Below, in pieces: positions 37,301 through 50,400 of a stretch of 64,000 bases of DNA; position 1 is the first letter of the stretch; every line of letters starts with the position of its first letter. The translations under genes and the position numbers were made by a program. Below the pieces are notes generated by a model that did no database searches, was not told the origin of the DNA, and saw only the letters and a list, made by a program, of their open reading frames with translations. Source of the stretch: Azolla caroliniana (Eukaryota; Polypodiophyta); the NCBI GenBank assembly GCA_043228905.1, contig JBHGNT010000001.1:3720001-3784000 (forward strand), written 5' to 3'.

Positions 37301-37636
37301 GCTATATTTTATGGTGGTGGACATATGCCAGATTTGGACACTCGTTTACAACAGCAATTTGGCCTTGTTGCAACTGATGTTCAGTGGCAGACTGCGTGGT
37401 CTATTAGAAGCAAGAGACAAGTGAGTGATGGGTTTTTTTCTGATATTCTGAGCTCCCTTGCAAAGATCTCAGGATGGCCCCTGGACAGATACCAGACATC
37501 TGCCTTAACCATATTTTCCTTGGTCTTAGCTATTGATCTATGGTTTTGGGAAGTGTTTCTAGACTTGTTGAACAATTATTGTACTGATTTAATTGTCTTC
37601 GTAACACAATTATTGGACAAGGCCTCCCAACTGTAA
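34332..37636 (+). CDS. TraB/PrgY-like family protein, plastid-predicted
   Basis: A 476-residue protein from five exons: 34332-34706, 35491-35528, 35883-36165, 36499-36785 and 37189-37636. After a Ser/Arg/His-rich, acid-poor N terminus of about 70 residues (a likely transit peptide) come LQTATITYRKPFPF, VDLVSAVHIADKSYF, LQEELAAYDRVLYEMV, then ERNKAAMDELDAAL and KRIAIFYGGGHMPDL. The early xLVxxxHIAD block with VLYEM and the late ERNxxM...GxGHMP block are the hallmarks of the TraB/PrgY/GumN superfamily. Hydrophobic segments occur at ALPMPLVGLFLIESV and near the C terminus (ALTIFSLVLAIDLWFW), so membrane association is likely. Function in plants is not established to my knowledge. Intron 1 has a GC donor (CAG|GCATGG). 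The last exon reads through a possible GTGAGT donor; the conserved frame continues. Confidence 0.82.
34707..35490 (+). other. GC-AG intron of the TraB-like gene (intron 1)
   Basis: The conserved reading LIQPNIQ then VDLVSAVHIAD can only be joined if the intron starts GCATGG after CAG (34704-34706) and ends TTCTGTAG before 35491. No GT lies in frame between the YRKPFP block and the stop at about 34722. The donor is weaker than the GCAAGT consensus. Confidence 0.7.
35588..35802. repeat. Near-perfect tandem duplication, unit 113 bp, in TraB-like intron 2
   Basis: Copies at 35588-35700 and 35701-35802 share about 80 identical consecutive bases (from TTTCCTAGGAGATATC to TTATAGGATTTCT). The identity points to a recent event. 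Confidence 0.93.
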
Positions 37637-39060
37637 GGGACCATTGGTTCAGAGATCTTGTCAAATTGGCCTGTATATACATATGTATCTTACTTCTCAA
37701 AAGTTCATTGGAAACTAGACACTGAGCTGAATATGTTATATAGGAATTTTTTTGCAGTCTTATTCTATCTAACATCTCTATTGGTGGCAAAATGAGATGT
37801 AGTGAGAAACAAGGCATTGAATTCTTGTCTTATCTTTATAGATCAAGGCACATCAATATAATTAAGGAATTCTGAGGACATGCATTTGTCATATTGCAAT
37901 GTGCATGAACGTTTGGAGCTTTTTCTTTCATATTAATGAAATAAAGAATGTTGTGGATTAAAGAATGCACATGAAACCTGTTTGCAATCGTCAATGAGGT
38001 TTTTGTCAAAGCTGGCTTTCCAAGTTTTTTCAGGAAAATCAAACCTTACATAGGTCATCACATCGTCAATAAACTATTGCTGAGTCTTGGCCATAAAGTA
38101 AATGTTTGTCAATATCTACCTTTCTAGTTGGGATATTATGTTTGTTTAAATATGAATTGAACTCTTTGGTTACGAGGATCTTATGTTTGTGCAAATATGA
38201 ATTGAACTCTTGGGTTACTAGCTAATCAATCTTATGCAGTAGCACTCATTCTTGTTTTGTTATCCAGTCTTTTGTTGGATTAAATAGTATTTGGTAATCA
38301 TTGTTCTAGTGTAGATGATTCTTGAATTTCAGAATTGATTATATTGGTACCAAGATATCACATGATCAAGCTCCGAAGAAGCAAATAGTTGAAAGATGCA
38401 ATTTTCATGATGAAATGTGACCATCTCTTGAAAGATTAATTGTGGAAGCGTTTGAATTTGAATAGATACAAATTCTCTAAAATGTAAATCTCAATGCATA
38501 TAGGCATTTTATTCACTTTAATTATAGTTTTATTGAGGGTGGGTGCAATATTAGTTTTATCAATTGATCGTGATTTAAGTGGTTAATTGTAATATTACTT
38601 GGGCAATGACTTCTGCAAGCCTCAAGCATAGAGGATCAACCCTAATGTCATTGACTTATCACGTATGCTTGCACCACCAACAAGTTGAAGATTTAACATT
38701 GAGCAAGCAAAGGGATGTTGAAAACTGACATCTAAATGTAATAGGTGCACATTTTATCCATTGCACTGACCATCATTTGATTCTCAAGATTACTTATTCA
38801 TAACATTAGCACATTTCATCCATGTAAAAACCATATCAATAATCATTTGCAATTGTAAACCTTGCGTATTTACACCATATCAGGGATCTTTAGAAAACCT
38901 AGAGCTCCTGTTTCATCAATACAAATAATTGGAATTCACCCATATTCGTAATCAAGATTTGTCTTATAGACTGATTTCATCCTCTAGTAAACGTTTATAT
39001 ATCTTTTTTCCATCAATTCAATGGCACTATAGACCATAGTTCTTACCTTTGATTGACAAC
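37637..39060. other. Intergenic region, no gene seen
   Basis: AT-rich; a local duplication of about 50 bp at about 38130-38222 (AAATATGAATTGAACTCTT). No supported exons. Confidence 0.45.
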
Positions 39061-39062
39061 AT

Positions 39063-39067
<5 letters not shown>

Positions 39068-39119
<52 letters not shown>
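39068..39119. repeat. (CT)n microsatellite, about 50 bp
   Basis: Uninterrupted CT repeat directly upstream of a SINE-like element. It could be the simple-repeat tail of an element on the opposite strand. Confidence 0.95.
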
Positions 39120-39120
<1 letters not shown>

Positions 39121-39240
39121 GCCATTCGCTTGGTGGTTTACACTTTAACATCAAAGTTTAGAGAACCTTGGATCGATCCTCACCATGGGCTAGGCGCCAT
39201 GTCCCATAAATCACAATCAGTCTTCTTGAGATCTAACTAT
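39120..39240 (+). mobile_element. SINE-like (tRNA-derived) repeat, copy 1
   Basis: The segment aligns over about 90 bases with the reverse complement of 60690-60840: both have GAGAACCT, TC(G/A)ATCCTCACCATGGG and CATGTC(C/T)CATA(A/G)AT. GGATCGATCCT resembles the RNA polymerase III B box and CTTGGTGGTTTA a degenerate A box. A short non-coding dispersed repeat with these traits fits a tRNA-derived SINE, but boundaries and target-site duplications were not resolved. Confidence 0.6.
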
Positions 39241-39335
39241 CTATCTATCTTGGAAGCGTATGTAAATGCCCTTGGTCTACACTTTGTTTCTCTTTCCATG
39301 CATACCGAGTTTCTTTTTTTTTTGCAAAAAGACGT

Positions 39336-39352
39336 GGGGGGGGGGGGGGGGT
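39336..39352 (+). repeat. Poly-G tract
   Basis: About 18 consecutive G follow GACGT and precede TTTGAACTCGAATC, a B-box-like word. It may be part of another degraded SINE. Runs like this can fold into G-quadruplexes and are common sites of assembly error. Confidence 0.8.
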
Positions 39353-40196
39353 TTGAACTCGAATCACACCAAGTTTGAAAACGATATACTGAGCGACCCA
39401 GGATACTCTACCAAGAAACCGATGGAATGCAGAGATGGAAGCATGGTAATCTGCGTCTTCTTTGTGAGGCACACAGCATGTAGAGACCGAGGGGGAGAGA
39501 GAGAGAACGACGGAAATTGCAATGTTTTGTGAACATTTTTCTGTCGAGTTGTATAATACCATGATACTCTACGAAAACAGAAATGACGGTGTTCTCAGAG
39601 TTAGAAATTGTTTTTCTTGCTGCAAGTTTAGATTCCTTATTTCTGCTCTGCAGTTATGATGATCCCACAGTCTGATTTTAAGGTTTTTACAATAGTATTT
39701 TAGTCTCTCTATGCTTTGAGCTTACGTTGTTTAAAAAATACAACTTTTAGTAAGGTAATAAACCTTGTTTAAATTTCATTCATGTGATTGATGCAGTTTT
39801 AGTAGATACCTTGATATTTGAAGGTTCTTATTCTAGATATATTGATATTGACACATCTTTATTTTAAAAGATCCCGAACATTGAAGGAATTAATGCTGTC
39901 CAATTTTAATCCTATAGTTTATCCTCTGCACGTTTCAAATCTTTCTCGAGTTCTCTTTAGAACGTTGATTTTAGCTGCGCATTTTTCTTCATAATCTAGC
40001 TTTGTTTGATATGATTTATTAGCAGATATCTCAATATTTAAAGGTTTTTGAAGATATTTTCGCTTCAATCTCAAAATTTGAAAGTTATTTTTAATTTTGT
40101 AACTAAAAATTATGATAAACTCAGATTTTTAAATAACATAAGATTTTCAAACTTTGGATATCAGGCATGTTTCCTAAACTTTAGCCTGTCTTCAGC

Positions 40197-43100
40197 ATGA
40201 TGGCAAACACAAACATGATTCCCATGCCAAACACAGCAATCATCCGAGAGGAATTCCTGAATGAGGAATCAAATGGAATTTTTCAGCGAGAAATCAGGAA
40301 ATTCAAGCCGTGAGTATTCTGAACTCAGGGTAATGTATTTCTTCTAGAGACTATTTATATGCTTTGGCTATTTACTTTACTTTCTGTTAGGATTGATTGT
40401 GTGCATAAGATTAAATGACATATGATTAACTGTAGAAGGATTAGAGATCAGTATTCCACCTCTATTGTTGCAATAAATTGTCTTAAAATAACGTTTGTCA
40501 CCTCTATGTTTTCCTTGTGTTAAGAAACTGCTACCTTTTCTAGGGCATTTCGTCATCATAGAAAGAGACTTGCGAGGATTGTAGTTGATCACTGGTTGCA
40601 CAAGTCAAAAATGGTAAGATTACAGCTTCAATGAGATTATCTAAGGAAGTTGTAAAGCAAAAACAAATTCTACTGGAGACTAGATGATATGGAATCATAA
40701 AACTACATATTGAAATAAAGAACTTCTCTTCAGTATAGTTTCTTTTGGAAAGGAATCCATGATTTCATATCCTTGGAACTTGAAAGGAAGGGCTTTTTAT
40801 ACTCACTGTATGCTTTGAAGGCCAAAGAATTCTACATTATTGTTTTTGGAGGGGTAAAAAATCATGTGCTATATCTTTTAATATCTACATGAAAGTGCTT
40901 CAATTTCATTGAATTTGTTCATCGCCAAAGTTTATACTTGAAGCTTTACTTTCCAGTAGAAGCTATATTGACCCCTTATTTTAAAATGTTATGACAGAAA
41001 TTATTGGTGCTGAGGTTGCAAAAAATCAGTCAAAAATATAACAAGATGTATGTATAATTTCTTAATTATATTCCACTCATTATGTTTTTCTATGACCTAA
41101 TGTTGGTAATTTCAGAGGTTTGATAAGGTAATAGTTTCAAAGAGATAAATTTAAGAAATTTTTCAAAGAAATAACTTGGTGATTCTCATGGTCTTTCCAT
41201 ACTTCCAATATTTATATAAAGAAAACAACTAAAAGAGAGGACCCAAAGTAATAAAAGTATGTATTTCTCTTTAATTGGCTGGAATTTTGACATCTATCTC
41301 TAGTATAATATGAAGCAGGCAGGGACAAAATAGAACTAAGCCTTTGGTGGTGTCTTACATAATGATAGTTAGAGAGCTCATGACGACTGGTGGCGATTAG
41401 GGTTGTGGATAGTCATCCAGGTCATAGGATTGTAGATATAATTATTGATACTGATTGATTAGCCATGTTATGGCTTTGAAGGTCAGCATATACATTCCAA
41501 GTATTTTTAGTATATGATGATTATTGATTGATTGGAAGATAATCTTTTTCTGATTAAGATATTATGGATTTTGGCTGTTATTTTAGAGCAGATTATGGGT
41601 TTTAAGGAAATGAGTGTCTGGACGAGATTTAATTCTCCTTAGGAAGGAAGTATTGAATTCTGAAGATCCATTTCTCTGGGTTCTTTTTGTTACAAAAAAG
41701 AATTTCTTGATTTCTGAAGCCAATCTCTTCTGTTTGTTTTTTTTTCATGATAAGAAAGAAAAGTTTGGTTTTGGCATGTAGATTACTCTCATTTCTTTTG
41801 CCCTGTATTCCTTTTTCACACGATGGACACTCACACTATTAATGCTTGAAACCCTCCAAATTTGTTTTTATTCATTGCGTTTATGCAGTCTATGCTTCAA
41901 GGCACTAAGGAAGAGTGTGATGATAAATCGTGAAAAACTTGAGAAGAACAAGATTGCAGCTAAATTTAGGCTACGGTCAAGCATAGAGAGAGTTTTTCAT
42001 GCATGGATTACACATCACAGGATTGTACGAAGTAGACAGTCAGTAATAAATAAGCTATGTTGGATGGGTGAGTATGTCTTTCACTTAATTAGTTAAGACC
42101 CAAGTAAAAATGATCTGCAAGAATCAATTATTATATATATATTAAGAACATCCTTTTGGACTCTAAACTTGATCAATGGAACAAAAAGGATACATCAAAT
42201 TTCGAGTGCTTGCAAACTATGGCTAGTTAAATGTCAAACACTAAAAAAAATGTGGAACATAGTCTGGATTTCATCTTATTTTTTATGCCTAGATTTTTAT
42301 GTCGAAGTATTTCTATTGAAGCTTAATGAACGTTTTGCTAATGTAATAGCAGTTCTAAATAAATAAATTATACAAATACAGTAAGGCGAAGAAGGTACAC
42401 TGATGCAATCTGGATCTGGCGGAAACGAGTACAAGATTGTATCCGGATGCACAGAAAGCTTTTGGTAGCATATCAATTTCAAACTTTATCACTTCTCTCT
42501 ACATGCTTAGTGAATTGGCATGTCGGACTGCAACTTTGTAAGAGGAAACAGAACTTGCAAAAGCTAGCTCTTGGATTTTGGGCTCACAGAAGGCTTAGTG
42601 TTGCCTGGCATGGGTTTGTTAAATCTTTGGCTATCAGACTTGCCATCCTGAAATTGTCTGAAAAGAGAAGGCAACTATTAACAACATTATTGTTTCAGTC
42701 CTGGCATCTCTCAACAGTCTCAACAGTTACAAGTATGAGTTTGCACGTAACATTAAATATGTATTAGTCAGTATGCTATTTCTTTTTCTGATTAGTTTCT
42801 GTTAGCCTGATATATCAGGATTGCGTGAGCTACAAAGGCATGCATGCAATAAGTTGCTCAAGAGGTCTTTTATAACTTTGCAACATCATGTTCCATGGAA
42901 ACGAATCCATGACGAAAAGAAAGGGAAGGCACTCCATTTCTACCATGGTCAATTCATGCATTGTGCATACAAAGCATGGCATGATTGTATCCACTATTTT
43001 GTTTACGCAATCAGCTAAGCTGTATTTACGTAGACTTGAAGGATATGGTTTGGTGTTTTCATAAATATTGTTACAAATTCATTTAATCTATATTATTGTT

Positions 43101-46100
43101 CCCATTAACATTGCTTGCAGATGTCTCAATTAGGCATATCAAGACAACATTGGCTGCTGCAGCACAAACCCATCTGAGAAAAAGGCTTCTGGTATATGAT
43201 GTTGCAAATTAGTAAATCTGAAAGTGATACTGCTTTTGGATACCAATTTGTGGCTCATCCTCCATTCCTTTTGCATGCAGAGTTTTTATTATAATTTCTG
43301 GTGTAGACATATGCAATTGAAGAGAAAAGAGGTAGTTTAAAACAAACCAAACGTTTTTTCTAGAAATTATATACAAGTATAGTATGTTTATAAAAATAAT
43401 GGGTTATGTCTACTACTATGGTGCCAAATTAGTAGATGCTTCTTCTGTATCTCTTAAAGACCTTCATTTCCTATATAGTCATATATATGGGTTCTTACAT
43501 GAGGGATTGCGCGTATGGTGGATCATCATAGGTTATGATTCATGTAGCACATAACCACTCATCATATGAACACATCAGAGATGAGGCTTATCCCTAGAGC
43601 ATTAGTTAAATCGCATGGTTTAGGGTTTAAGGTATATGCTCGAAGTAAATTCTCCTGCTAAGCTATGAAAGGAAACAAATTTTATATGGAAGGGGAATTG
43701 GAGTGGTACTATATTAAGAATAACAAATATACACTCAGTATTGGAAGAGGGAAATTTGCAGTATATGAGTGGAGATGGTGGAGCAGTAGAGAAAACGATG
43801 AATTATCAACAACAAAGTAAAGTTGGTAAAAATTAAAAAGGAACTGAAATAAAGATTTTACATCCTAAACATGATTCAATAGAGAATTCATGAAGAGTGC
43901 ATTTATGTTTATTGATAAATACTTTTTCTGCATACTTCTAGATCTACACACATTTATATACCTCTAGCTCAATACTGTGCTTAAATCTGTCTTTTTATTT
44001 CATTGGCTATCATGTTTTCACTTCATCTGATAGTTTCCTCTTAATATAGGATGGTGCTATTGTGGCATATAAAAAAAGAGTTAGTTCTAGATGTATGCAG
44101 ATTTGGAGAGATCATACACAAATTCAGACACTTGCATCAAATTCATCCTTGAAGTATAATCAGGTATGATACAAAGTAGTTACTAACACTGCAGACGTAG
44201 TAGCTTATGGGCTATTACATCCAGCACCAAGGAAAAAGATAAGCTAACGTGGCCTACAGGCTATCGTATCTGGAAATATTCCTGCATATTTGACAAACTA
44301 AAATAAATAAATTACCAGGCCATCCTACAAGAATGCGGCTGAGTATCCACACAAACATTCATTTACAATGAATTGTGATTCTCATTTTTTTACTTCACCA
44401 TGAAAAAAAAACCTTAAATATTACAATGTTTGTTGCAATACCATATGTCTTCACAATCATAGCCTCTGAAATATAAAGAAGTGAACTGGTGATGTCATGA
44501 AATTTAGGATTTATGCAAACTTCCATACATAATCAAACTCCTAAAGCTACAGAAAAGATTGCTAGGACGGTTTGGCTTTGTTGCTAAAGTTAGGCAGAAA
44601 AGACCCCCCCGGATGAGGCTAGTAAACCGTATTATCAGTTATCAAGTACACTTACTCTGCAAAAAGTTATTTGGAGAAATTAAGGCAGCTCTGCAGAGAG
44701 ATTCTAAGAATACCAAGAATGAAAACAGGTCATTTCTTAATGCTCACATTGCTTAGCATGTTTGTTGCGTTTAAAGATCATTACATTTGATGACATTTTT
44801 TTTACAGGATAATTGTCTCAAATGATAACTCAAAACCAGTAAATGGCAATATTTCTTTATGGGAGGATGCTGGCAACAAAGGCAATGCGAAACATATGTT
44901 ACAGCAATACCGACTTGAGGCTGCAACTTGTTCCATGGCAGAGAATGGAGCTGTAGGGCTGCATGCTTTAAACAAGGAATCTAGGGTTACTGAAATGGTT
45001 TCTGGTAATAAAGGGAGTTCTGTTGTAGGAAATCCTATAATATTGAGTAGCAAGGTTTCTAAAACAATACGTGCTCAGCCTCGAAGGCCTGCTTATTTAA
45101 CAGAGTCGTTGAATCTAGATGCATTGGGAAAAACTCATCTTTCTGATCATTTCTTTATGGCCAATGATGCTTCTGTTTTACCTTTATATGGAGTCAAAAC
45201 CGGCGGTAAAAATGGAATTATTTCAAAGTTTTTGGGAACCAAGTCAACCTACTCTTGCAATAACTTGAAGGATTCCTTGAATATATCGGGTGAAGAAAAA
45301 TGCTTAGAGCCAGCGGTTTCCTCATGTAATACTTCCAATATTGTGTCTGAATGTTTGTCAGATCCAAAACTCATAAGAGAGGAGCTCCTATGGACAGAAG
45401 ATATGCTATGCAATTTCAGGAAACTTGAAGAAAAGCTGTCTGTTAAAGGAGCAGTGCTATCTGCATTAAAGAACAGACATCATTCAGGTTATTTCAGGTT
45501 CCCACTTAATCATATTTGATGGAAAGCTTATGCAAAGTTCAGAGAGAAATTGAAGGTTACTGATCCCAAACTTTCTGATGTCATATAAATCATTATATAT
45601 GTGAGTATGGAAGTGAATGATGCTGCTAATAGTGCTTCTTTTTGCCGATTCTTTCTTTTCTTTTCTTTTTTCATGATAATACCATGACTGCCTATATTTA
45701 ACTGAAGATGAGCCATTGTGACTCACTTGCTCCTCTATGATGTAATGTTTCTATGATTCAACTTCATATGCGATGTGCAGTTCCCCTGGAATATGCATGT
45801 TTCCAAATTGACATAAAATTTAGTCATTATAAACCAGTTAAATAGCAGTGATGATTTTATTCTTCATAAAAAGTGATTGCTTTATTCTTTGTGAGCAGTG
45901 ATGGACGAGAAAGTAAAAGGTGTACAGATGAGATATCTAGAACAGAAAATTCTAGGTCTACAGGACAGACATTCAGTTTTGTTGCCGACAACTCAAGAAC
46001 TCACCAGGTGTACTGCACATGAACTTCACAAGAAAGAAAAAGTAATACTGCATCTTGATTAATACAGTAACTTTCCCAGTCATGTCATGTAGAAAATCCT

Positions 46101-46263
46101 GATTATGTACTGTATATAGTCTACAAGTCAGATAATAATGTCTCATGGAAAGGTTGATCATAGTTAAATTAAATATGTACACATATATCCTTGTAAATTT
46201 CAGCAAAACGGCAAGCAGAACCATGCTATTGTAAACTTGGTGCAGTCATTGTGCAAACACTAG
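40197..46263 (+). CDS. Sfi1-like centrin-binding repeat protein
   Basis: A 733-residue protein from 13 exons: 40197-40309, 40544-40613, 40998-41047, 41889-42067, 42382-42732, 42819-42986, 43121-43191, 43281-43331, 44050-44163, 44553-44728, 44808-45497, 45899-46007 and 46204-46263. Residues 40-430 are Lys/Arg/Leu-rich helix with repeated W motifs: VDHWLHK, FHAWITHH, IWIWRKR, LVNWHVG, VAWHGF, FQSWHL, YKAWHD, FYYNFWCRH and MQIWRDH. This is the Sfi1 spindle-body repeat pattern (AX7LLX3(F/L)X2W(K/R)), which in fungi and animals binds centrin along a long helix. The C-terminal 300 residues are Ser/Asn-rich and look disordered. In seed plants, which lack centrioles, the role is unknown to me; a centrin scaffold at nuclear pores or microtubule nucleation sites is inference. 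The start is tentative: an upstream non-coding exon may precede the double ATG. Confidence 0.78.
42987..43120 (+). other. Possible U12-type GT-AG intron of the Sfi1-like gene (intron 6)
   Basis: The phase-compatible donor is GTATCCAC, matching the first six bases of the U12 GT-AG consensus GTATCCTT. CCCATTAAC lies 12-13 bases before the acceptor TTGCAG and is an imperfect U12 branch site. The 134-base intron joins AWHD to YVSIRHIKT. A U2-type reading is also possible. Confidence 0.4.
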
Positions 46264-47430
46264 AGGATACACAACACAATTATCAACGTAATTAAGCTAG
46301 TAGTTTACATCATATTTAGTGATAGTCTAAATTACCTTAATTACTTTATGGTATAAATGAGAAGCCACTATAAAGTGTAGGGAATGTTGACTCCTAATGA
46401 CAGTAACCATCAATATTTATTGATAGCTTAATTACCTTAATTGTATTGCACACTACATGAGAGGCCATTATGAATTGTGAGAAATGTTCACTCCTAATGA
46501 CAATCACAATCAATTTCCACATTCATGATTGTTACTGAGAAATGTGTAAGTGTTGGAAAGCCATCAGTTAAGATCATACAACTCAGGCACCATTATAAAT
46601 TGTGAAATGAATAAATTCAACGAATGATAATATACAAGTACACAATTTCCATGTAAACCTCTGAGATATACATATGAAGCATTCAACATCAAGAGACGTT
46701 TTACAAACTTGTGATTTGATAGAATAACGAGAAATTCCTCCAATGAAACTTTCATACCTACATTAGATACTTAAATTCAGCCCTTGATCACACCCACATT
46801 TTGTAAGCAAACATCATTAGAACTAAAGAGCCGAATCACACAATATTAGATAACTAAAGAGCCGAATCACATGATATTAGATAAGACAAATTATTCACCC
46901 TAGTAAAACTTTCCCTCAAATGCAGATATAGACTGCAAGACATTGACAATTCACTGAACCCAGATGAGATATAGACTGCAAGAGGACATACCCAATTATA
47001 TGTGAGAAGAATTTATGACAGCAATGAACAGCCTATGCAACTGAAATCCACCAAAACTACTACTTTCTTCAACAATGATTCACAAAACTGTCAAACAAGT
47101 AACCAAGAGAGTTCATTGGACCTAGATGGATAGAGCACAAAAGACCAGGTATGAAAACAAAGAATTTAAAGGAATGACGGTATGGCTAAACTCCAGTAAG
47201 TTTTTGTTATCCTCTTTCCACAAAAGAAAATCACTACGACCTCAAAAACAAGTAGCTAGGAGATTTGATTACAAAAAGAGCTCAAATAAATAAAAAGAAC
47301 AAAGAGATCATTTCCTAATAAAACAAAAGGTTGTTGCACGGATAGTCTTTGCTCAACTAAAAATGAAGGGGATTTTCCTACTAAAAAAGAACAAAAAAGA
47401 TGTGGCATCTGATTTTTTGGTTTTGTTCTC
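46264..47430. other. Convergent intergenic region with duplications
   Basis: Lies between the 3' ends of the Sfi1-like and RGG genes and contains their 3' UTRs. Two diverged tandem copies of about 103 bp occupy about 46312-46518 (TTAATTACCTTAATT, TCCTAATGACA), and a perfect-core duplication of about 29 bp is at about 46828-46884 (AACTAAAGAGCCGAATCACA). No supported exon. Confidence 0.6.
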
Positions 47431-50400
47431 CTATTTTCCGCCCAAGGTTGGGAATTGATTTGGATCCTCAATGGAGGGAGCTATTCCCCCTTCCCTGGAG
47501 TAACCGTGTGCCCCCCCACTATAACCACCTCTGCTGCCTCCACGGCCTCTGCCCCCTCCACGGCCACCCCTCCTGCCTCCACTGAAGTACTCCCCTCCAT
47601 CAGCAGGTTTCAAGAATTCATTGATGCTCAAAGGCTATAAAAGAAAAGATAACCTTCAGGCCAAACCCTAACAAAAACGTACACTCCAGAAAATGAAGTA
47701 AAGATATACCTTCCGAGATTTCTCTTCCTTGCCCAATACCTCCTTTTTCTTGCCTTTATCCAGACCCTAAATATGTCAATACGAAAATTCTTAACAGCTG
47801 AATAAATACCAGAAAACTTGCAGAAGTGTTTTTGGTTTTAGGATCCAGGTTTTAAGACTATTGATCTAGGTTAAGAATATGTGTCTTTGCAGCATGCACA
47901 CTGTCCTGTAGCTTGAATCTGGGTAATGATTGAATCTTTACTTTGTGTGCTTCATTATATCAATTCCCATTTACATGCTCTTACCAGTTTTGCAAACACC
48001 TCCTCTTCGTTCTTTCTCTCAACTAGCTGCATTGCTTCAAAATCCTTATCCAGTGTGACTTTTCTTTCCTTAGATTTCAAGGCCTCTAAGGCCTTCCTTT
48101 TCTCACTTAATACCTTCTCATACTCCTCCAAAGTCATTTCCTGCATCACAATAAAGATAAAAATGAAAGTTGGAATTTAGCAAAGCCTATCAAGAAACAC
48201 TACTTGAAAATAAGAAAATAAAACTATACTTTATCCTCTTCCTCCTCTGGCTCATTCTTTTTCTCTACATCTTCAGCCTCTGGTTGCAACTCTGGCTTGT
48301 TCTCTAGCTTGTCTACACCCTCCGCTAAACCAAGTTTTTCATCTTCCACTACACCTGCCTCTGGAATGTCTCTGGAATAAGAGTAAGTAACCGTAGCGAG
48401 CATTAAATATCAATTCTAACCAGATAACTTTCACTGATGTACCTTACCAGAAATGTGCTCATATAAACAAGAAGTCACTTACTGTACACCATTTTGATCG
48501 ACCTCAGAACCCCAATTAGCACGACCACCCCCTTCTCGCTTTATTTCAGTCCTGAAAGCAAAATATAGACAAAATACAACATGAAAGAAGTAACTCCCTA
48601 AACATTGAGAGTTTCAAAGTCATCTATTTGGTAGTGGCAAATAAGTCCTTTATCTCAGTTTCAGCATTAAAGTGAATTATTTTTAAATGACTTTGTTCTA
48701 TTTAGAAACTATTGACTGCTTTTTAATAGAAATGTTTGGAGACTACAGCGAAATTTACAGTCTAAAATCCCTTCGAAAAATGGCTGGCCAACACTTTTCT
48801 AATTACACTTCTTTACAAAATGACGAGGATCTTTTTTAACCATTTTTTTAAATTTTCAAGGCTCACTATAAACTTTTAATGGGTAATTTTAGGTACTGAT
48901 TTGGAAATCTGAAGACAACCAAATAAAGCAATAGCATACCCTCGTCCAGTGCCGCTTCTTCGGTCATATTCTCGCGGGCGACGTTCTTCTTGATCTCCTG
49001 AGAAGCCATATCCACGGCCTCCTCGGCCACGTCCACGGCCACGAACTCCTCTACCACTGCCACTGCCACTGCCGCCTCCATTATACTGGTTTCCACCTTC
49101 CTCTGGTACACCAGCAGCAGCTTCTCCTCCCCTTCGGTAATTGTTAAAGCTACGGTCCACATATTCATTTCCTTGGGGTCCACCTTCTCGAATAGGACGG
49201 GGATTGAAATTACCTTCAACATTTCTCTCTCGATAGCCACCTCTGCCCCCACCTCTACCTCCACCTCGACCCCTCCCACCCTCAGATTGAGCTTCTCTCA
49301 CTGCCAAACCACAACAAGGGTATGATCACTTCATATTGAGTCCATGTTTGACTTCATTCAAATAAAACAAAATTTTTTTGTAGCATTCAATGCATGTGAA
49401 ATATGAATCAACGAACATAACAAGAGTATGACCATTTAATATTTATGTCATGCTTGACTATAGTCAAGAAGAATAATTGCCTTTCGCATTCATTTCAAAC
49501 GTAACTATGTACATGAAATACGAGTCGAGCACAATAAAAGTATTGAATTCCTTTACCTACGAACAGAAATCCCTTTTGCATTGAATTTCTGAGGAATATT
49601 ATTTGAACAAATATTAATTTCACTTATTCTTGAATTAATGTGGAATATACTCCGAACAAAACAATTTCTGTTTAACCCTTAAAGACACCACAACCAGATA
49701 ACGCAAACTGAAGGTGATCCACAAGACAACATGTACAAGTTCAGTGAGGTGCAAACCACAAAAATCTTCTTTCTTGTAATTTTAGCCTCATACAAGCATT
49801 GAGCGACAACGCCTAGCAAACTTTGTACTTGCTCAAAGTCTACTCCACTACATAGCAACCAGACACCCCCCCCCAAAAGGGTATGAACTAGAAAGAGAAA
49901 TAATCATAGGGAATGTTTAAAATTAGATACAGTTTGCTGAAGACAAAAAAAAGAAAAGGAACATGGAGGCGAAAAGTATCATCAAATTAGAAACTAGAAA
50001 TTAAGCTTGCACAACCTTAGCTCTACAAGGTAAACAAAAATGCAGCATATCCAAGCATGAAATCTACATCTTAACATTATAATCGGTCAAAACAATGGAT
50101 AATAACAAGAGGATTAAAGCCTTAAACCTTGAATCTAGTCATAAGCCATGTGTCCCTGTGTCCTAAGCAGATCAGAGAGAAACTATAAATGGAGAGAAAA
50201 AAAGGAGACAGAATAAAGAGCACAAAACGACCTCTAAATTAAGAGAGAAAAGTAGACTCCAAATGAACGAGAAAAAAAAATGAACTGTGAGTAAAGAGGA
50301 AAAACTAAAACGCGCTCCAATAAAGAGATAAAACTACATCCGAATTAAGAAAACTTTATCTGAATAAGAGATAAACGAGAAAAAGTCTAAATGAAGACAG

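Noticed and set aside
37421-37460. GTGAGT donor-like site and CAAAG acceptor-like site in the last TraB exon
   Set aside because: The intron would be only about 40 bases, and the frame stays open and plausible through it, so it is kept as exon.
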